NCBI GenBank assembly: GCA_033002965.1
Contig: JAURVB010002738.1
Coordinates: forward strand, 1 to 64,000
Length of the DNA stretch: 64,000 nucleotides
Reading direction: 5' to 3'
Source of the DNA: Piper betle
Lineage: Eukaryota; Streptophyta; Magnoliopsida; Piperales; Piperaceae
Shown: in pieces, positions 1 to 11,767 of the stretch
Layout of the letters: each line of letters opens with the position of its first letter
Position numbering within the stretch: the first letter of the stretch is position 1
Made by a program: the position numbers and the translations under genes
The notes under the pieces: model-generated
Told to the model about the DNA's origin: nothing
Databases searched by the model: none
The model's input: the letters and a program-made list of their open reading frames with translations, nothing else

Positions 1-2209
1 TATTAATAATAATAATCTCATCTTAACTTCCTAATAGCCCATTCATTAACAGCCCAACTTCTAATTACGACCCAAATCGATCCGGCCTATTAACCCTAGA
101 AACAATATGCAAATTGGAAATTATAGCGAGTAATAACATTTTTTTTCAAGAATACATTATATATATAGCATGAATTAAACAATATGGAGCTTCGAAAAAA
201 ATATACATGGTAAAAATATACAGCTCGATCTATCCACATCATAACCAACAGTCATAAAACCAAGTTCAATGATTACACTAACAACTTATCCAAAATAATG
301 AAGTTCAAACGCGAGGCTCACTCGGAGCTAAAAGCAACTAGAATTCCTAGCGTTATATACAAGGTATGAAGCTCTCATTATCAATCAATAAACAACGTCC
401 TAACAAATTTTAACCATACTTTACCCCTGCTCTTTGCTCTTTAGCTTCTCATTAGTCACATAATTTGTAGTTATAACACTGATCTCTCTCTCTTTAACTC
501 GAATTTGAGCTCGCTAAATTTGTGGTCTGAGCCATGGCTAGCCAAGGAAGGGGCCATTACAGGCATTTCGTGGGAATGATTAGAATATACGCCCAGATTC
601 TGTGAAATGTTCATTACTGAGACATCCCCTAGGCGCCGGCATGGGAAGGGCCGGGAACACCAAATGATGATAGCATTGCCCACCGTCCCACCGGCCATCC
701 AATCACATCACCACCACGCCACAGACCGTGGGCCCACCTGAGATAAAGAGATGGGGTTTTGGAGAGGCGTCGTTGTCCGACCAAACAATGCTGTCATGTT
801 AGCTCGATCGATGGGCCCTCCTCAGACACTGTTATCCACTCCAAAGTGCCCCTCCCCCATTATGTAGACTGGGCAGATGGCGGGCGGCCCTTTAATTGAG
901 GCAGCTAAGGATTACCCGAGAGAAATTTTCCGTCGCACTGCAATAGCTCCATCTCAATACAGCTTGAATTATTTTAGACTTAATAAATAAATTATCATTA
1001 ATACGCTATTAACAAGTCGGTTATTTTTTCATAAAAATAATTTATTGAGCAAGCCAAAAGTAATCAAGACGTGTATAGGAGCGCATGGCTACTAAGGGTA
1101 ACAAAATTTCTTGCAGTTAATAATGCACGAGACTGAAGTGGAAGTGGTGTAATTACCGTATCTTATAATTTCAATTAATATTCATAAAGGTAATTAAGCT
1201 TTTTTTGTTTTTAGTTCATGTACTTTGACTGAAATATTTGCACAAGAACTTACTCGTTAGAAGGATAATTTTTAGTCATATTCCATAACTTTATAACTAG
1301 GGATGCTTGTTTCGGATTACTGTGTGGTGGATTTTCACAGATGGAATGTTAAGTGAATGATTAATTTAAACATATTTTTTTTAACATTAATGATTAACAG
1401 TGTGGTGGATTTTTCAACACGAGGGATTCACTGTGTCCGCCATTTGTGTCCGGTTTGTTCCGGACGGCATTTGCCTTTCCGCCACCCTCTTCTCTCTCTA
1501 TTTGGTTGTCCTCTTGGAGGAGACCACTATTGGATGAGTTATTAGGTTTAGAGTATGTTATTTGAGTTAGAACTCGACTATTTTATTTTATAATATTTTA
1601 TAATTTTTTTGAAATGTATTTCGTAATACTGATTCGAGTTGGGAGCTAGTCAATTTTTTTATAAAATTGCCCCCAACCCTTTTATTTTCACCCCCGACCT
1701 TCTCCCCTGTCAGCGATCTCCCCCCCCCCTTTCCTCTGTTTTTGCCGCGCCACCTTGACGGTCAGTGACCTCACCACCACCGTCACCTGCACCACCGCCG
1801 GCCAGCGCCGCCATCGCCTTTCCCTTCCTTTCCCCTCCTTCTCTTTCCCTTACCCTGTTTGCTGCCCCTCCCTGCTCTATTTCGTAGAACATTGCCGGCC
1901 TCGGCACAGCCGATTGCTTCGATGCTGCCGTCTCATCGTCGACCCGCACTCGTTGTCATCAACCTCCGTCCGACTTGAGGTGCCGCTCAAGGACGAGAAA
2001 AGCCGCTATTTTCTCGCCTCAACGGGAGTTATTGTGGCCACCACAAACAATACCCTCATCACAACCCGGCCTCGGCCATCCCTAGCCTCCCCCTCCCCCC
2101 CATGACTGGACGGCAAAACGGGCGGGAGGGTGGCTAGGGGGGTTTCTAGCCAGGAGCGCCTGTGCGCTGCCTGCATTAAAAAAACAGTCAGTGCACCAAA
2201 GTGGCTCCC
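1..2209. other. Intergenic and upstream region
   Basis: I see no supported gene here. The first 1.6 kb is AT-rich with short GC-richer patches. Between about 1680 and 2110 the strand is C-rich and pyrimidine-rich, and open frames there on both strands are compositional, with no recognisable domain. The right-hand end probably holds the distal promoter of the NAC locus that follows. Confidence 0.5.
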
Positions 2210-2219
2210 TATATATACA
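2210..2219 (+). promoter_or_regulatory. Candidate TATA box of the NAC locus
   Basis: A CTATATATAC match lies at the edge of a GC-richer stretch, followed by pyrimidine-rich sequence suited to a transcription start about 30 bases downstream. It serves the NAC locus only if the 5'-UTR intron proposed in the next entry is real. Confidence 0.4.
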
Positions 2220-2244
2220 TTCATCCCTCTTGTCGGTTTCTCCT

Positions 2245-2427
2245 GTTTTTGTTTGGGAGACTAATTTTGTCTTGCTCTCCGGGACACAGACAAAGTGGAG
2301 GATTTGGCCCTTACTCCCAGTGGTAGCCTTCTTCTGACTTCTTTCTACTCCCAACTATACATACGTAATGTGCAGGCTGATCTCTACATCTAGCAGCTGA
2401 GAGTTAAGGTGGCGAGCGCTCAGAAAG
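2245..2427 (+). other. Possible non-coding first exon of the NAC locus
   Basis: The stretch follows the TATA match and ends at AGAAAG|GTATGTG, a good donor. A matching acceptor, CATGTAG|GTAAT, lies at 3745, 31 bases before the NAC start codon. This would make a roughly 1.3-kb leader intron. This is inference from splice signals only; a transcript read spanning the junction would settle it. Confidence 0.3.
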
Positions 2428-3494
2428 GTATGTGCATCGGATAACGTGGATCAGGTGAACTCACCAATTTACATTTGGTATTTTGATAATTGAAACAAAC
2501 TAGATGATAAATTTCGATCGCATGAACTGTTTTCGGTAAGACCTGTAATATATATTATACGTCAAAACATATTTTCTACATTAGATTTGAACGTACCTTT
2601 CCCTTGCCTATGCATTATAAGATGATCGGGAAAAAGAATCATGCATACGAAGGGTCGATCGAAGTTTTGATCAATAAGTATATGTTCTAGATCACAAATA
2701 TTTTGTTCCCTTCCAAACTTTTTCTAAACTGATCTTGATATTCCCATCAGTAATTGCCGAGCCGCGCGGCATTCTTTTTAAGACTTTCACCGAGTTGATT
2801 AGTTTCAGACTTGCAACATCATTTTCTGAATAACATTTCTAGCTCGGCGATCATTTGATTCAATTTGAAGGCCGATTAAAATGATTGTCATTACATTTTT
2901 TTACGGCTTGGTTTTTTGAGCTGCTTTTTCACCATTATTACAACAATTGTCTTAAGCAAAAATGCTTTCACTTGTGTTTAGCAATCGTCTTTCTCGCCTT
3001 GATTAAGACTACATATCTATAAGACTTCCTTACTAGCTGAAAACACTTACATAATTGGGAAGTATATGTGATCTTGTTAAATCTCTTCATTCATTTCTGA
3101 TCTATAGGTTATTCATACCTGACTTATCAATATAATCTAATCTGACCTCCCATCAATCAAACATCTTTTTTTGATTTATTATCATGACTTCATCTTTCAA
3201 TTCTTAAAGGTTATTTAATTTAAATGTTATCGTTTTATTTATATCGACTACATATTTCTAAGACAATGCTTGCATGTGGTGTCACTAAATTTTGCTTACT
3301 TCGTTGAAAGCGCGCGAGACAGTATAATTAATTTATAGTCTAATTATCCGAATCTAAAATTGTAAAAATCCTAATAAAAAAAGCTAATAAATTAAATATC
3401 CCGTTGAATATGTCACGAAGGTAATAATAATGCCAGCCAATATTGACAAAAGAAACTTCAAAATATTTTATGAAACATTCTTTGGCTATAATTC

Positions 3495-3497
<3 letters not shown>

Positions 3498-3536
<39 letters not shown>
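3498..3536. repeat. (TA)n microsatellite
   Basis: About 19 uninterrupted TA units lie in the proposed 5'-UTR intron of the NAC locus. Confidence 0.95.
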
Positions 3537-3538
<2 letters not shown>

Positions 3539-4905
3539 CACCACGATTATAGCCCACATAAAAATATATTGAATATGCATGCTCTAATGATTTTTTCATA
3601 CGTAGCAAAATGCATTACATTTTATGGAAGAGAAATTGACGTTGCCTGTAGATTCTTAGACGCATAACTAAGTACCATAGTTGCAATTATAATGGCTTCA
3701 AACATGCACTTAATTTACAATTGATTTGTTGTATCCAACATGTAGGTAATATTGATAGCACCACTGTTGGGACAGTATGAATACTTTCACACATGTTCCC
3801 CCAGGCTTCCCGTTTCATCCAACATATGAAGAGCTTGTCGATTACTACTTGAGAAAGAAAGTGGCTTCAACAAGGATCGACTTAGATGTTATCACGGATA
3901 TTGATATTTACAAGATCGAGCGGTGGGATCTCCAAGGTAAAACATGTAGATTTTTTTCAACTTTTTGTTAGCTTTATAAATATTTTGTGGTGCACGATCA
4001 ACATTTTTACTCATCATTTAACATTTGTATCATGCCATATAAAAATATCTAAACAGAAGATCACGATGAATGGTGTTTCTTTAGCCACAAGGACAAGTAC
4101 CCAACAGGAACTCGGACAAAGAGGGCTACCACAGCCGGCTTCTGGAAGGCTACTGGAAGAGACAAAGCTATATACTCCAAACACAGCTTGATTGGTATGA
4201 GAAAAACCCTGGTGTTTTACAAAGGACCAGCCCCTAATGGGCAACGATCGGATTGGATAATGCACGAGTATCGATTGGAAACTAACGAAAATGGGACGAC
4301 TCAGGCAAGTATATATAACTAGTATGTTTTCTTATTTTCTTATTTTCTTATTTCTTTTTCTTTGTAGAAATGGAAGTATATACGTATATTTTTTTTATCA
4401 AGCAAGTATATCTAAGTTGATAAGATTTAAGAATATACAATTACAGTCTTTTTGCTTTCTCTCCATAGCATGAGTAGTATCGTTGGAACATTTCTTCTTT
4501 AGTTCGATTATTAATTAGGTAATTAATTTGGAGGTTACAATTCAATAACGTAACTGGGTTGCATATAATTAGCCAAAGTTAATGACCATGCAAACGCTAA
4601 CATATGATGAAAAAAATTAAAGAATAATTATTATAATATGATGTTTACTACCATTTAAGTTCTCGCTTCAATAACATTGTATATGCACAAAGGTGAAGTT
4701 CGGTCCCGAAAGAGCAAAAGCGGTTTTACCTCACAATTAGCGCTTAAATTGTTCTACAAATTGTCAGATGGAAAACTTATTTCTGCAGAACATGTATATT
4801 TATTAATGATTTCAATAGTAAAAGGTATTGGCCATGATCACCTCTTTTCTCTTGATATAAAGGATTTTAATTAATATATAATCAAATTTTTGGGGCATAT
4901 TATAC

Positions 4906-5230
4906 CACAGTTTAAAATTTTGAAATTCAAACTCGACTCAACATGTCATCGAGTGAAGTGGATAAGCAGATTTGGAGTCATTTATATTAAAATTTTAATT
5001 ATATAAATAAATAAGTATATGAAATTAATATATATTGATGATCTTTTAAACATTGAAATTGATAAATATATAATTTATATTAATTTAAAATATTGATTTA
5101 TCTAATCTAAAAGAAAGATAATATATTTTGATAACTTTTATAACTTGATTCAGAAAGTCAATTATAAAACTAGTCATTAGAGTAAGTCGATTTGAGGAAT
5201 TTTTGGGTCAAAAAGAATTTTAAAACTATG
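4906..5230. repeat. AT-rich MITE-like repeat in the NAC intron
   Basis: The ends look like imperfect inverted repeats (CACAGTTTAAAATT at the left, AATTTTAAAACTATG at the right). The interior resembles a second AT-rich stretch near 55200-55550, with shared words such as TCATTTATATTAA followed by TTTTTAATTATATAAATAA-type sequence. Boundaries are approximate and I found no convincing target duplication. Confidence 0.3.
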
Positions 5231-5396
5231 CATGTTACATATTAATTAGCTTTGTTACGAGATTATGATTGTAGTACTTAACATCTCATTAATTAGAGTG
5301 GCATCCATGGTGTACTTGGTCAGCTGGTGCTTCTCAAATCTCTCTTTTAAGGGATTCACCACCACCCCCCTAACACTAGTAGTTTTAATACCTTTT

Positions 5397-6392
5397 TGTT
5401 AGGTTTATCCCACATCGGTCGCAGAGGTTGTTGGTGACTTGTATATAGGCTAATGAGAAAGCCTTATTTCTTGACTTAGCTTTTGGATTAAGAGAGGTCT
5501 GTGACACCTATTGCGAGTTTTCTTTGGTTGTTTAAAGTCTTTTCTTTGGTTGTTTAAAGTCTTTTGGGGGCCTGAAGGCCGATTGTTGTTGTTTCCTTCA
5601 TTTGTTTCCTTCATGTTGTTGTTTCCTTCATTTGTTTCCTTCATGGGTTCCACTGGGTTCCACCTGATGATTTGAAGAAGAGGAGTTTGTCAGGTGGGTG
5701 TCGTTCGAAGAGGAGTTTGTCAGGTGGGTGTCGTTCGAAGAAGAGTTTGTCACGTGGGATGATTTGAAGAAGAGGAGTTTGTCAGGTGGGTGTCGTTCGA
5801 AGAGGATTCGAAGAGGAGTTTGTCAGGTGGGTGTCGTTCGAAGAAGAGTTTGTCACGTGGGTGTCGTGGGTGTCGTTCGAAGAAGAGTTTGTCAGGTGGG
5901 TGTCGTTCGAGCCAGGTGTTGTTGTTTCCTTCATTGGTTCCACCTGATGATTTGAAGAGGAGTTTGTTAGGTGGGTGTCGTGCCGATTGTTGTTTCTTTC
6001 ATGGGTTCCACTTGATGATTGAAGAAGAGTTTGTCAGGTGGGTGCCGTTTGATTTAAGGGAATGTGTCAGGTGGGTGCCGTTTGATTTAAGGAGAATGTG
6101 TCAGGTGGGTGCCGTTTGATTTAAGGGGAATGTGTCAGACGATGATAGTTTCGGGTCACGCCCGATGGGATGTGAAATGGAGTTGTTGGGTTTATCCCAC
6201 ATCGGTCGTAGAGGTTGTTGGTGACTTGTATATAGGTTAATGAGAAAGCCTTATTCATTGAGCTAGCTTTGAGATTAAGAGAAGCCTGTGATACCTATTG
6301 CGAATTTTCTTTGGTTGTTTAAAGTTCGTTTTGAGGGCCCGAAGGGTCCAACAATGATTTTGGAGCTTTGGTGGGGCCCAAAAGGCCCAACA
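5397..6392 (+). mobile_element. Rearranged TRIM-like LTR element with minisatellite core
   Basis: A 996-bp insertion in intron 2 of the NAC locus is flanked by perfect 5-bp target duplications, CTTTT (5392-5396 and 6393-6397). It begins TGTTAGGTTTATCCCACATC and ends GGCCCAACA. One LTR-like copy runs from 5397 to about 5583 and a second from 6184 to 6353. The second is followed by ATGATTTTGGAGCTTTGG, which looks like a worn initiator-Met tRNA primer site, and then by a short third LTR end (about 6372-6392). The element has no coding capacity. The same LTR family occurs at 39784-41179. Confidence 0.8.
5670..6125 (+). repeat. Minisatellite of about 30-bp units inside the TRIM
   Basis: About eleven imperfect copies of a unit built on GTCAGGTGGGTGTCGTTCGA plus a purine-rich GAAGAGTTT stretch. 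Length variation keeps some frames open for about 100 codons (repeats of SFEEEFVRWV type), but these are an artefact of the repeat and not a gene. Confidence 0.85.
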
Positions 6393-6552
6393 CTTTTACT
6401 AAAAGGTGCATAAAAAATTACATTCTATAAGAAAAATTAGTAAGTAGTCAACATCTCTTAGGACGACAATTTGCCAAAACACTATGTAAAATGATACAAT
6501 ATTAACAAGCTTAGGGGAAAAAAATACATATTTCTAAAAAATAAGATGAATG

Positions 6553-6642
6553 GATTTAAACATACCACCATGTTTATCCTTTTTAATGAATCTTTAAGAT
6601 TTAAACATACCACCATGTTTATCCTTTTTAATGAATCCTTAG
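6553..6642. repeat. 45-bp tandem duplication
   Basis: Two nearly identical 45-bp copies beginning GATTTAAACATACCACCATG lie side by side in the NAC intron. Confidence 0.85.
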
Positions 6643-7263
6643 TAGTAAAGATGAAAGTGGTAGTCATATGTGTAAAAGATTTATAAGGTCTATTAATATA
6701 AGATCCGATTTATTAGTAATAATGAATAATAGATTTTCAACTACACTTTGATATCATCTAGATTGTTATATATGATATCAAAGTCACATTGATTTTGTAT
6801 GTAATTGTGGGTTAGGCTTACAAAATGATGTATGTCGTTGGTCATAAATCATGTAGAACGTAGGCTATACTGCTAAACATGGGCCAAGTACAGGATTTTC
6901 AAAAATAGAATTCCTTAAAAGTGTACTTATAAAGATAAGGTTGCAACCCTTTGCAAAGATAAGGTTGCAACCCTCTAGATAAATTACCCTAAAGTTAAAA
7001 AATTATAGTTTTTTGAAGGGTCACATTTTAAGAAGTGCAACTTTTTATAAAAAGACACATGTCATAAGAGTATCTTTTACAAGAAATGCACTCGCACCGA
7101 GCAAGAAGAGAGAAAAACCCGACCAAAAATATCAGAAAAAGAATAGTGTTTAGTAAATCTAACTCTGCCCTATCGTCTCATGACTACTACATAATAGCTA
7201 ATTTTCATTTTTCACATAAAAGCAATTTTAACCGCACGCCTATTACTCTTGTTTTATTATGAT

Positions 7264-7297
7264 AATTATTATTATGATTATCATGATGATGATGATG

Positions 7298-7331
<34 letters not shown>
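7264..7331. repeat. ATT/ATG trinucleotide microsatellite
   Basis: A compound run of ATT with an internal GATGAT block lies near the 3' end of the NAC intron 2. Confidence 0.9.
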
Positions 7332-7333
<2 letters not shown>

Positions 7334-8461
7334 CAATTAGTTGGTAATTACAGATGTAAGATTTATTTAATATTTATTATAGTATTATATATTCTCTCAA
7401 CTTATATGACGTTCGACATGAATAAACATGCTTGATCACTTGCAGGAAGAAGGGTGGGTGATTTGCCGGGTGTTTAGAAAGAAAATGCCGGCAGCGAGGA
7501 GGATGAACGAGCACGAGTCATGTAGCTGGTATGACGATCATGTTTCCTTCATGCTGGAGCAGCTAGACACACCAAAGAGATCACTAATACCACATCCAGA
7601 CAATCTTGGCGACCACAGTTCATTGGCCGCCGTCTTTCCCTGCAAGCAAGAGTTGGAGTACTACAACAACTTCCTTACCATCTTCCTCATCCTGACCTCT
7701 TCCTACAACTTCCCCAGCTAGAAAGCCCCAAGCAACAAAACTCCAACACTACGACCAGCAATGCAAGTTGTACCTCCATCTCACCCTATGGCATTAACAA
7801 CAGTGTGGAAATCAATCTTGCAAGCCAACCAACCTGCATGGCCAGCTTAATCAGAATATGAGCTCTCTCATATATAGTGGCAGCACATGCACCGATAACC
7901 AAGATTGGCGAGTTCTTGACAAGCTTGTTGCAGCTCAACTCAGTCACGATCTGCAGGATGTTTCAAAGGAAGCTCATAAGTACTCCCCTGCGGCCAATTG
8001 TACCAAGTCACGGATCAAATAAGCCTCTACATGGTGCAATCTGAAAAAACACAAACTACAGAAACTCATTACGCTTCAACCTGCACTTCTAGCTGCCAAA
8101 TTGAACTTTGGAAGTGAAAGCTCATAACAATTCCTGATACAAAAACACTAGTCTCTTAGGGTCATCAAATATATATTATAAAGACCATTCATAAAAATCG
8201 AATATATGAATTATTCGCGAAATAAGAAACTATAAACTAGCCCAGTTGTGCATGACCGATGACGTTGTGAATTCTATTACTGAACAGTTGTTCAAATTGT
8301 TTTCATTGTTCAATTTTTCTCAGATAAAAGCATTTGACCTTACATATATAGATAATTTACTTGTATCAATCAGATGAACAACATGAACAGTTTATAGGAA
8401 TCTGCACACACATGCTAAAATTCATGTTACACTCTTCCTAAGAAGCAGTTTCTGCTCTGAT

Positions 8462-11435
8462 TTACTTCGCGTCGCAGAGACCGGTTGATTCGTCACAGTA
8501 GCCATCACGATCAAGAAGTTTCTGAGGAGGGGCACTCAATAGTGGAGAAGAAGGTGAACCATATGCACTACGACGGCTGTTTCCGCACCCTAGACTGGTT
8601 CTTGTACTCACCCCTGTTATGGGATTTGTTCCATTCGCATATTTGCACAAGGCCTGAAGTAAGCACAAAATTTGATTGAGCACACGATACATCTCAACAT
8701 CATATATAATCTCTGGCTGTATCATATAAGCATCCAAGTAAATCAAATAAATGACACCACCATAGGGACAACATATGAGAGTGATCTGCATATATGTAAT
8801 GTGTTTGTGTATGTGATTCTAGATACACCATAATGGTGCCTCATCCAAATCTAAATAAATATATCTAATAGATTTTATGTAAATCTATATATAGAAATAT
8901 ACATACCCTTATCAGTTAAGAACAATAATTATCATAATTTTTTATTATCTTAGAGTAGAACATCCTTGACAATTTTAGTTCTAATTAATTATATTAAGAA
9001 CTAATATAATGAAATATAAACAGCTGTGAAATAGAAGAGGTCATGAAGATGCATCCAAGTCTAATTTTCAATTAAGGGTCTGTTTATTTGGCACAAAGAA
9101 ATGCATAGAAGAGATTTGACTTTTTTCAAATTCAAGTGTTGGGTTGGCATAAAAATTTGAAGAAGAAAATACGACTTTCCTGCAAGTCGTCCATGGGAAA
9201 TTTTCTTCACAAAAAATTCTTTGTCCAAAACATAAGAATTAAAAAGTAATAAAACTTTCTCGTCGCCATGTCATTTCCTTTCCTTTCGTCATATTTATAC
9301 ATGGAAAGGAATATCTCAAATCCCCATATTATCTCATGCCATGCTATTTTTCCATATCATAGGGTCTTTTATTTCTTTCTATCTCAATGATACCCTGAAG
9401 AATGTACAAAGAACAAACACATTTAATGGCATACATCATGCCACAAAACAATTTAAGACCACCAAAAAATAACCATGGGAGCTTTTCGGAAATAACATCT
9501 TAAAAGTTTGTTTCCTCATTGAAAATTTTTGCTTTTTTCTGAGGCAAACAGAGGTTACTAACATAAGCTCTTCCCTATCTTCACTTCTGAGTGAAAAATA
9601 ATTCAATTGAAACACAAGTACCACAGCATAGATGTTGTTCATAAACTGAAGCTCAAGCATTTTAACTAAATCAGCAAATGTTCCAACTTTCCCACAGATA
9701 TAGTTGCATAGATTTGATTTCCACAACCACTAATAATAATTGTATTTTAACAAGAGACATGGTCACAAGTCGTGTCCAAATATTGTTACCTGCTTTTGTG
9801 GAAGATCAATCACAGCATCACTAAAGTCAGCACCTTCAATGGTTGCACCGGCCAGATCACTTCTGGTGAGAACTGATCTAACAAGTACAGCATTTGTAAG
9901 ATTAGCTTCATTAAGCACCTGTTCAGCAAAGCTTACGCACATTTAGAAGTTGCACAGTATCCATGTTTGCAATAGTAAATTTTTAAGAAGGCTTATGCCA
10001 CAATTTTATAGCTCAATTAAACTTGCATTCTTAATCAGATCATATCCATTTCATTGTAAAGTTTGTGATGAAAGGACACCAACTCTCATTTTTTGAGCTA
10101 CAAAGGTAAACTATAACCAAATTTCTTCCATATTTTGTTGAAACAATAATTAATGTAGTAGGTCTAAATACAATAAGCTTACCATGCGATCCATCAATGT
10201 ATCACTCAAATCGGCACCTACATCAGATATCAATTACATGAGAAATTTAGCTACCTCCTTACAAGGAGAAGGTTAGATCAATACGTCCAGATGTACACAA
10301 AATAACATCCAAATAAGATAAATGAAATTCATCAGCATTCAATATTCATTCAACAATAAAAGATCATCCCTATGCAATAGAATTTACAGCTGGGTATTTT
10401 TTTAAAAATTGTTATTGATTTTTAACAAGTAAGAGTTCTGATAGCAGACACCAGAAAAGTAGAAAGCTCCTTAACTTATATGACAACAATTTAAAACTTG
10501 AAGAGCACATTGCACTGTTCATTGCCAAAAAATGAACGGGTAGTTTAATATGTCTACCTGTGAAGTTTGCTTTATATGCAACAGCCTTCTCAAGGTAAGC
10601 ACCATTAAAGGTGCTACCACTAAAATTTGATTCCCTCATATCAGCCGATGTGAAGTTGGCTCGTCTGTATCCAAATAGCTACAAACATGGTTAGCAATTC
10701 AAATTCATTACTGACAAAAGAGAGAACATTGCACAAACTAAGAAAACTCAATGTTCGTATATTACAATAGTTTTAGACAAACAGCCTACTACTAAGTTAG
10801 CACATATTCGCTCAGGTAAAGGGGGAGAAGAGCAAACCAGAGAAAAAGATGACCTGAAATTTTCATTAACATGAGCAGCTTTCCTGTCATTATCATTGTT
10901 ACCAGAGAGAAACGTTACAATGTGTATAAGAACGAGCACGGAATTTGATCAGCACAAAGCAACGAATAGTAATGGAAATCACATGGCAAATGAAATACCT
11001 GAGATCAGCAGAACCAAACTGAGCTGCTGAGCCAATACCAAACTCGCCCCTCATGTCCGCTTCGAACTTGTTAAGGTCAGCCATAGCCGGCATCCCGGAG
11101 CTAAAGGTCACCACCGCCGCCGCCGCCAATGCAGTTGACACCAAGGACTGCCATTTGTTGGTCGAACCTGCATGTCCATGAATCAACTTTGAAAGTTAGT
11201 CTCATGAGCCTCCCCTGTTCAACGATAGTTTCATGCAATGCCCAGTTTGTATACGCAAATATTACCACTAAAGAAATAGTAACAAATCACGACCTGTTGG
11301 AGGAAGGCCAGAGCTTGAAGGTGGGCGGTATGGGTAGTCAGGGGAAGGTTGCTTTGGGCGAGGTACTTCAGAGGAGCAACGGAGAGAGGAGGAGCAAGTT
11401 GTGAAGGAAAGTGCGGAGGCGCAACTAAAAGCCAT
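8462..11435 (-). CDS. TL20.3: Pentapeptide-repeat thylakoid lumen protein (TL20.3-like), chloroplastic
   Basis: There are seven exons on the minus strand: 11294-11435, 10999-11167, 10854-10883, 10558-10664, 10183-10217, 9790-9918 and 8462-8653. All have GT-AG junctions, together they join in frame, and they total 804 nt (267 aa). The start at 11435 opens a Ser/Thr-rich transit peptide (MAFSCASALSF). A hydrophobic stretch follows (VSTALAAAAVVTFSS) ending in AMA|D, a likely lumenal cleavage site. I see no twin arginine before it. The middle is a run of A(N/D)LxX pentapeptide repeats, which fold as a right-handed beta helix (ANFTS, SNFSG, ANFTG, ADLSD, ANLTN, SDLAG, ADFSD). The tail has paired cysteines in CDESTGLC. 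The closest family I recognise is Arabidopsis TL20.3; its biochemical role is not clear to me. No lesions are seen. Confidence 0.88.
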
Positions 11436-11599
11436 ACTGGGCTGTTGATTAAACCAGAACGAATGAAGGAAAAAACAGAGCTTGGGACGGAAAAAAGATC
11501 AGACGGAAGAAGAAAAGCGGGAGAGGCGAATGGGAAGGGTGGTGATGGAGGAAGCTACGTGTGCGGTCCGCAGCCTCAAGAGTGACTACCTCGCTCAAA

Positions 11600-11763
11600 T
11601 TTTTTCTTTTAAGATTATACGGTTTAATTTTTTAAAATAATTAGTAAATGTTACTCTACTCTTCTTCTGTTAGTGAACTCCTAGATTAAATAAATAGTTG
11701 GATGAGGAAGGTAATCTTATTTAAATTAAAAAGTTACATCCATATAATTTATATAAATAACTA
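11600..11763. other. Upstream spacer of the lumen-protein gene
   Basis: AT-rich sequence begins just upstream of a GC-richer 5' flank (11436-11590) that probably contains the 5' UTR and core promoter of the minus-strand gene. I do not see a convincing TATA box. Confidence 0.35.
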
Positions 11764-11767
11764 TTAT

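Larger units (their letters stand above)
3777..8022 (+). pseudogene. VND-type NAC transcription factor gene, decaying
   Basis: Three coding exons are seen: 3777-3936, 4057-4304 and 7446-8022. They encode a NAC DNA-binding domain of the VND class, which activates secondary-wall genes in xylem vessels. Recognisable blocks are [48 protein letters not shown] and GWVICRVFRKKMP, and near the C-terminus DWRVLDKLVAAQLS, a conserved VND tail motif. Damage: GFRFHPTDEE is changed to [14 protein letters not shown] to ERWD, and WYFF to WCFF. About eight residues normally following DLQ are missing, and one K of KDKKYPTG is lost. The frame shifts near 7663-7672 and again near 7826-7836; each shift equals a one-base loss, and reading resumes in VND-like sequence. 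Intron 2 (4305-7445) has a GC donor, CAG|GCAAGT, and carries a TRIM insertion. An intact paralogue elsewhere is expected. Consensus error could explain the two shifts but not the substitutions. Confidence 0.75.

Noticed and set aside
1710..2105. Open frames in a C-rich stretch
   Set aside because: Low-complexity pyrimidine-rich DNA; no conserved motif, and the region is better read as upstream or promoter sequence.
5698..6119. Open frames with SFEEEFVRWV-type repeats
   Set aside because: They are translations of the minisatellite inside a TRIM; all frames are repetitive, with no start context or family resemblance.
9076..9380. Possible Tourist-like MITE starting TAAGGGTCTGTTTATTTGGC
   Set aside because: The left end resembles 59348-59700, but no matching right end or TAA duplication was found within the lumen-protein gene intron and flank.
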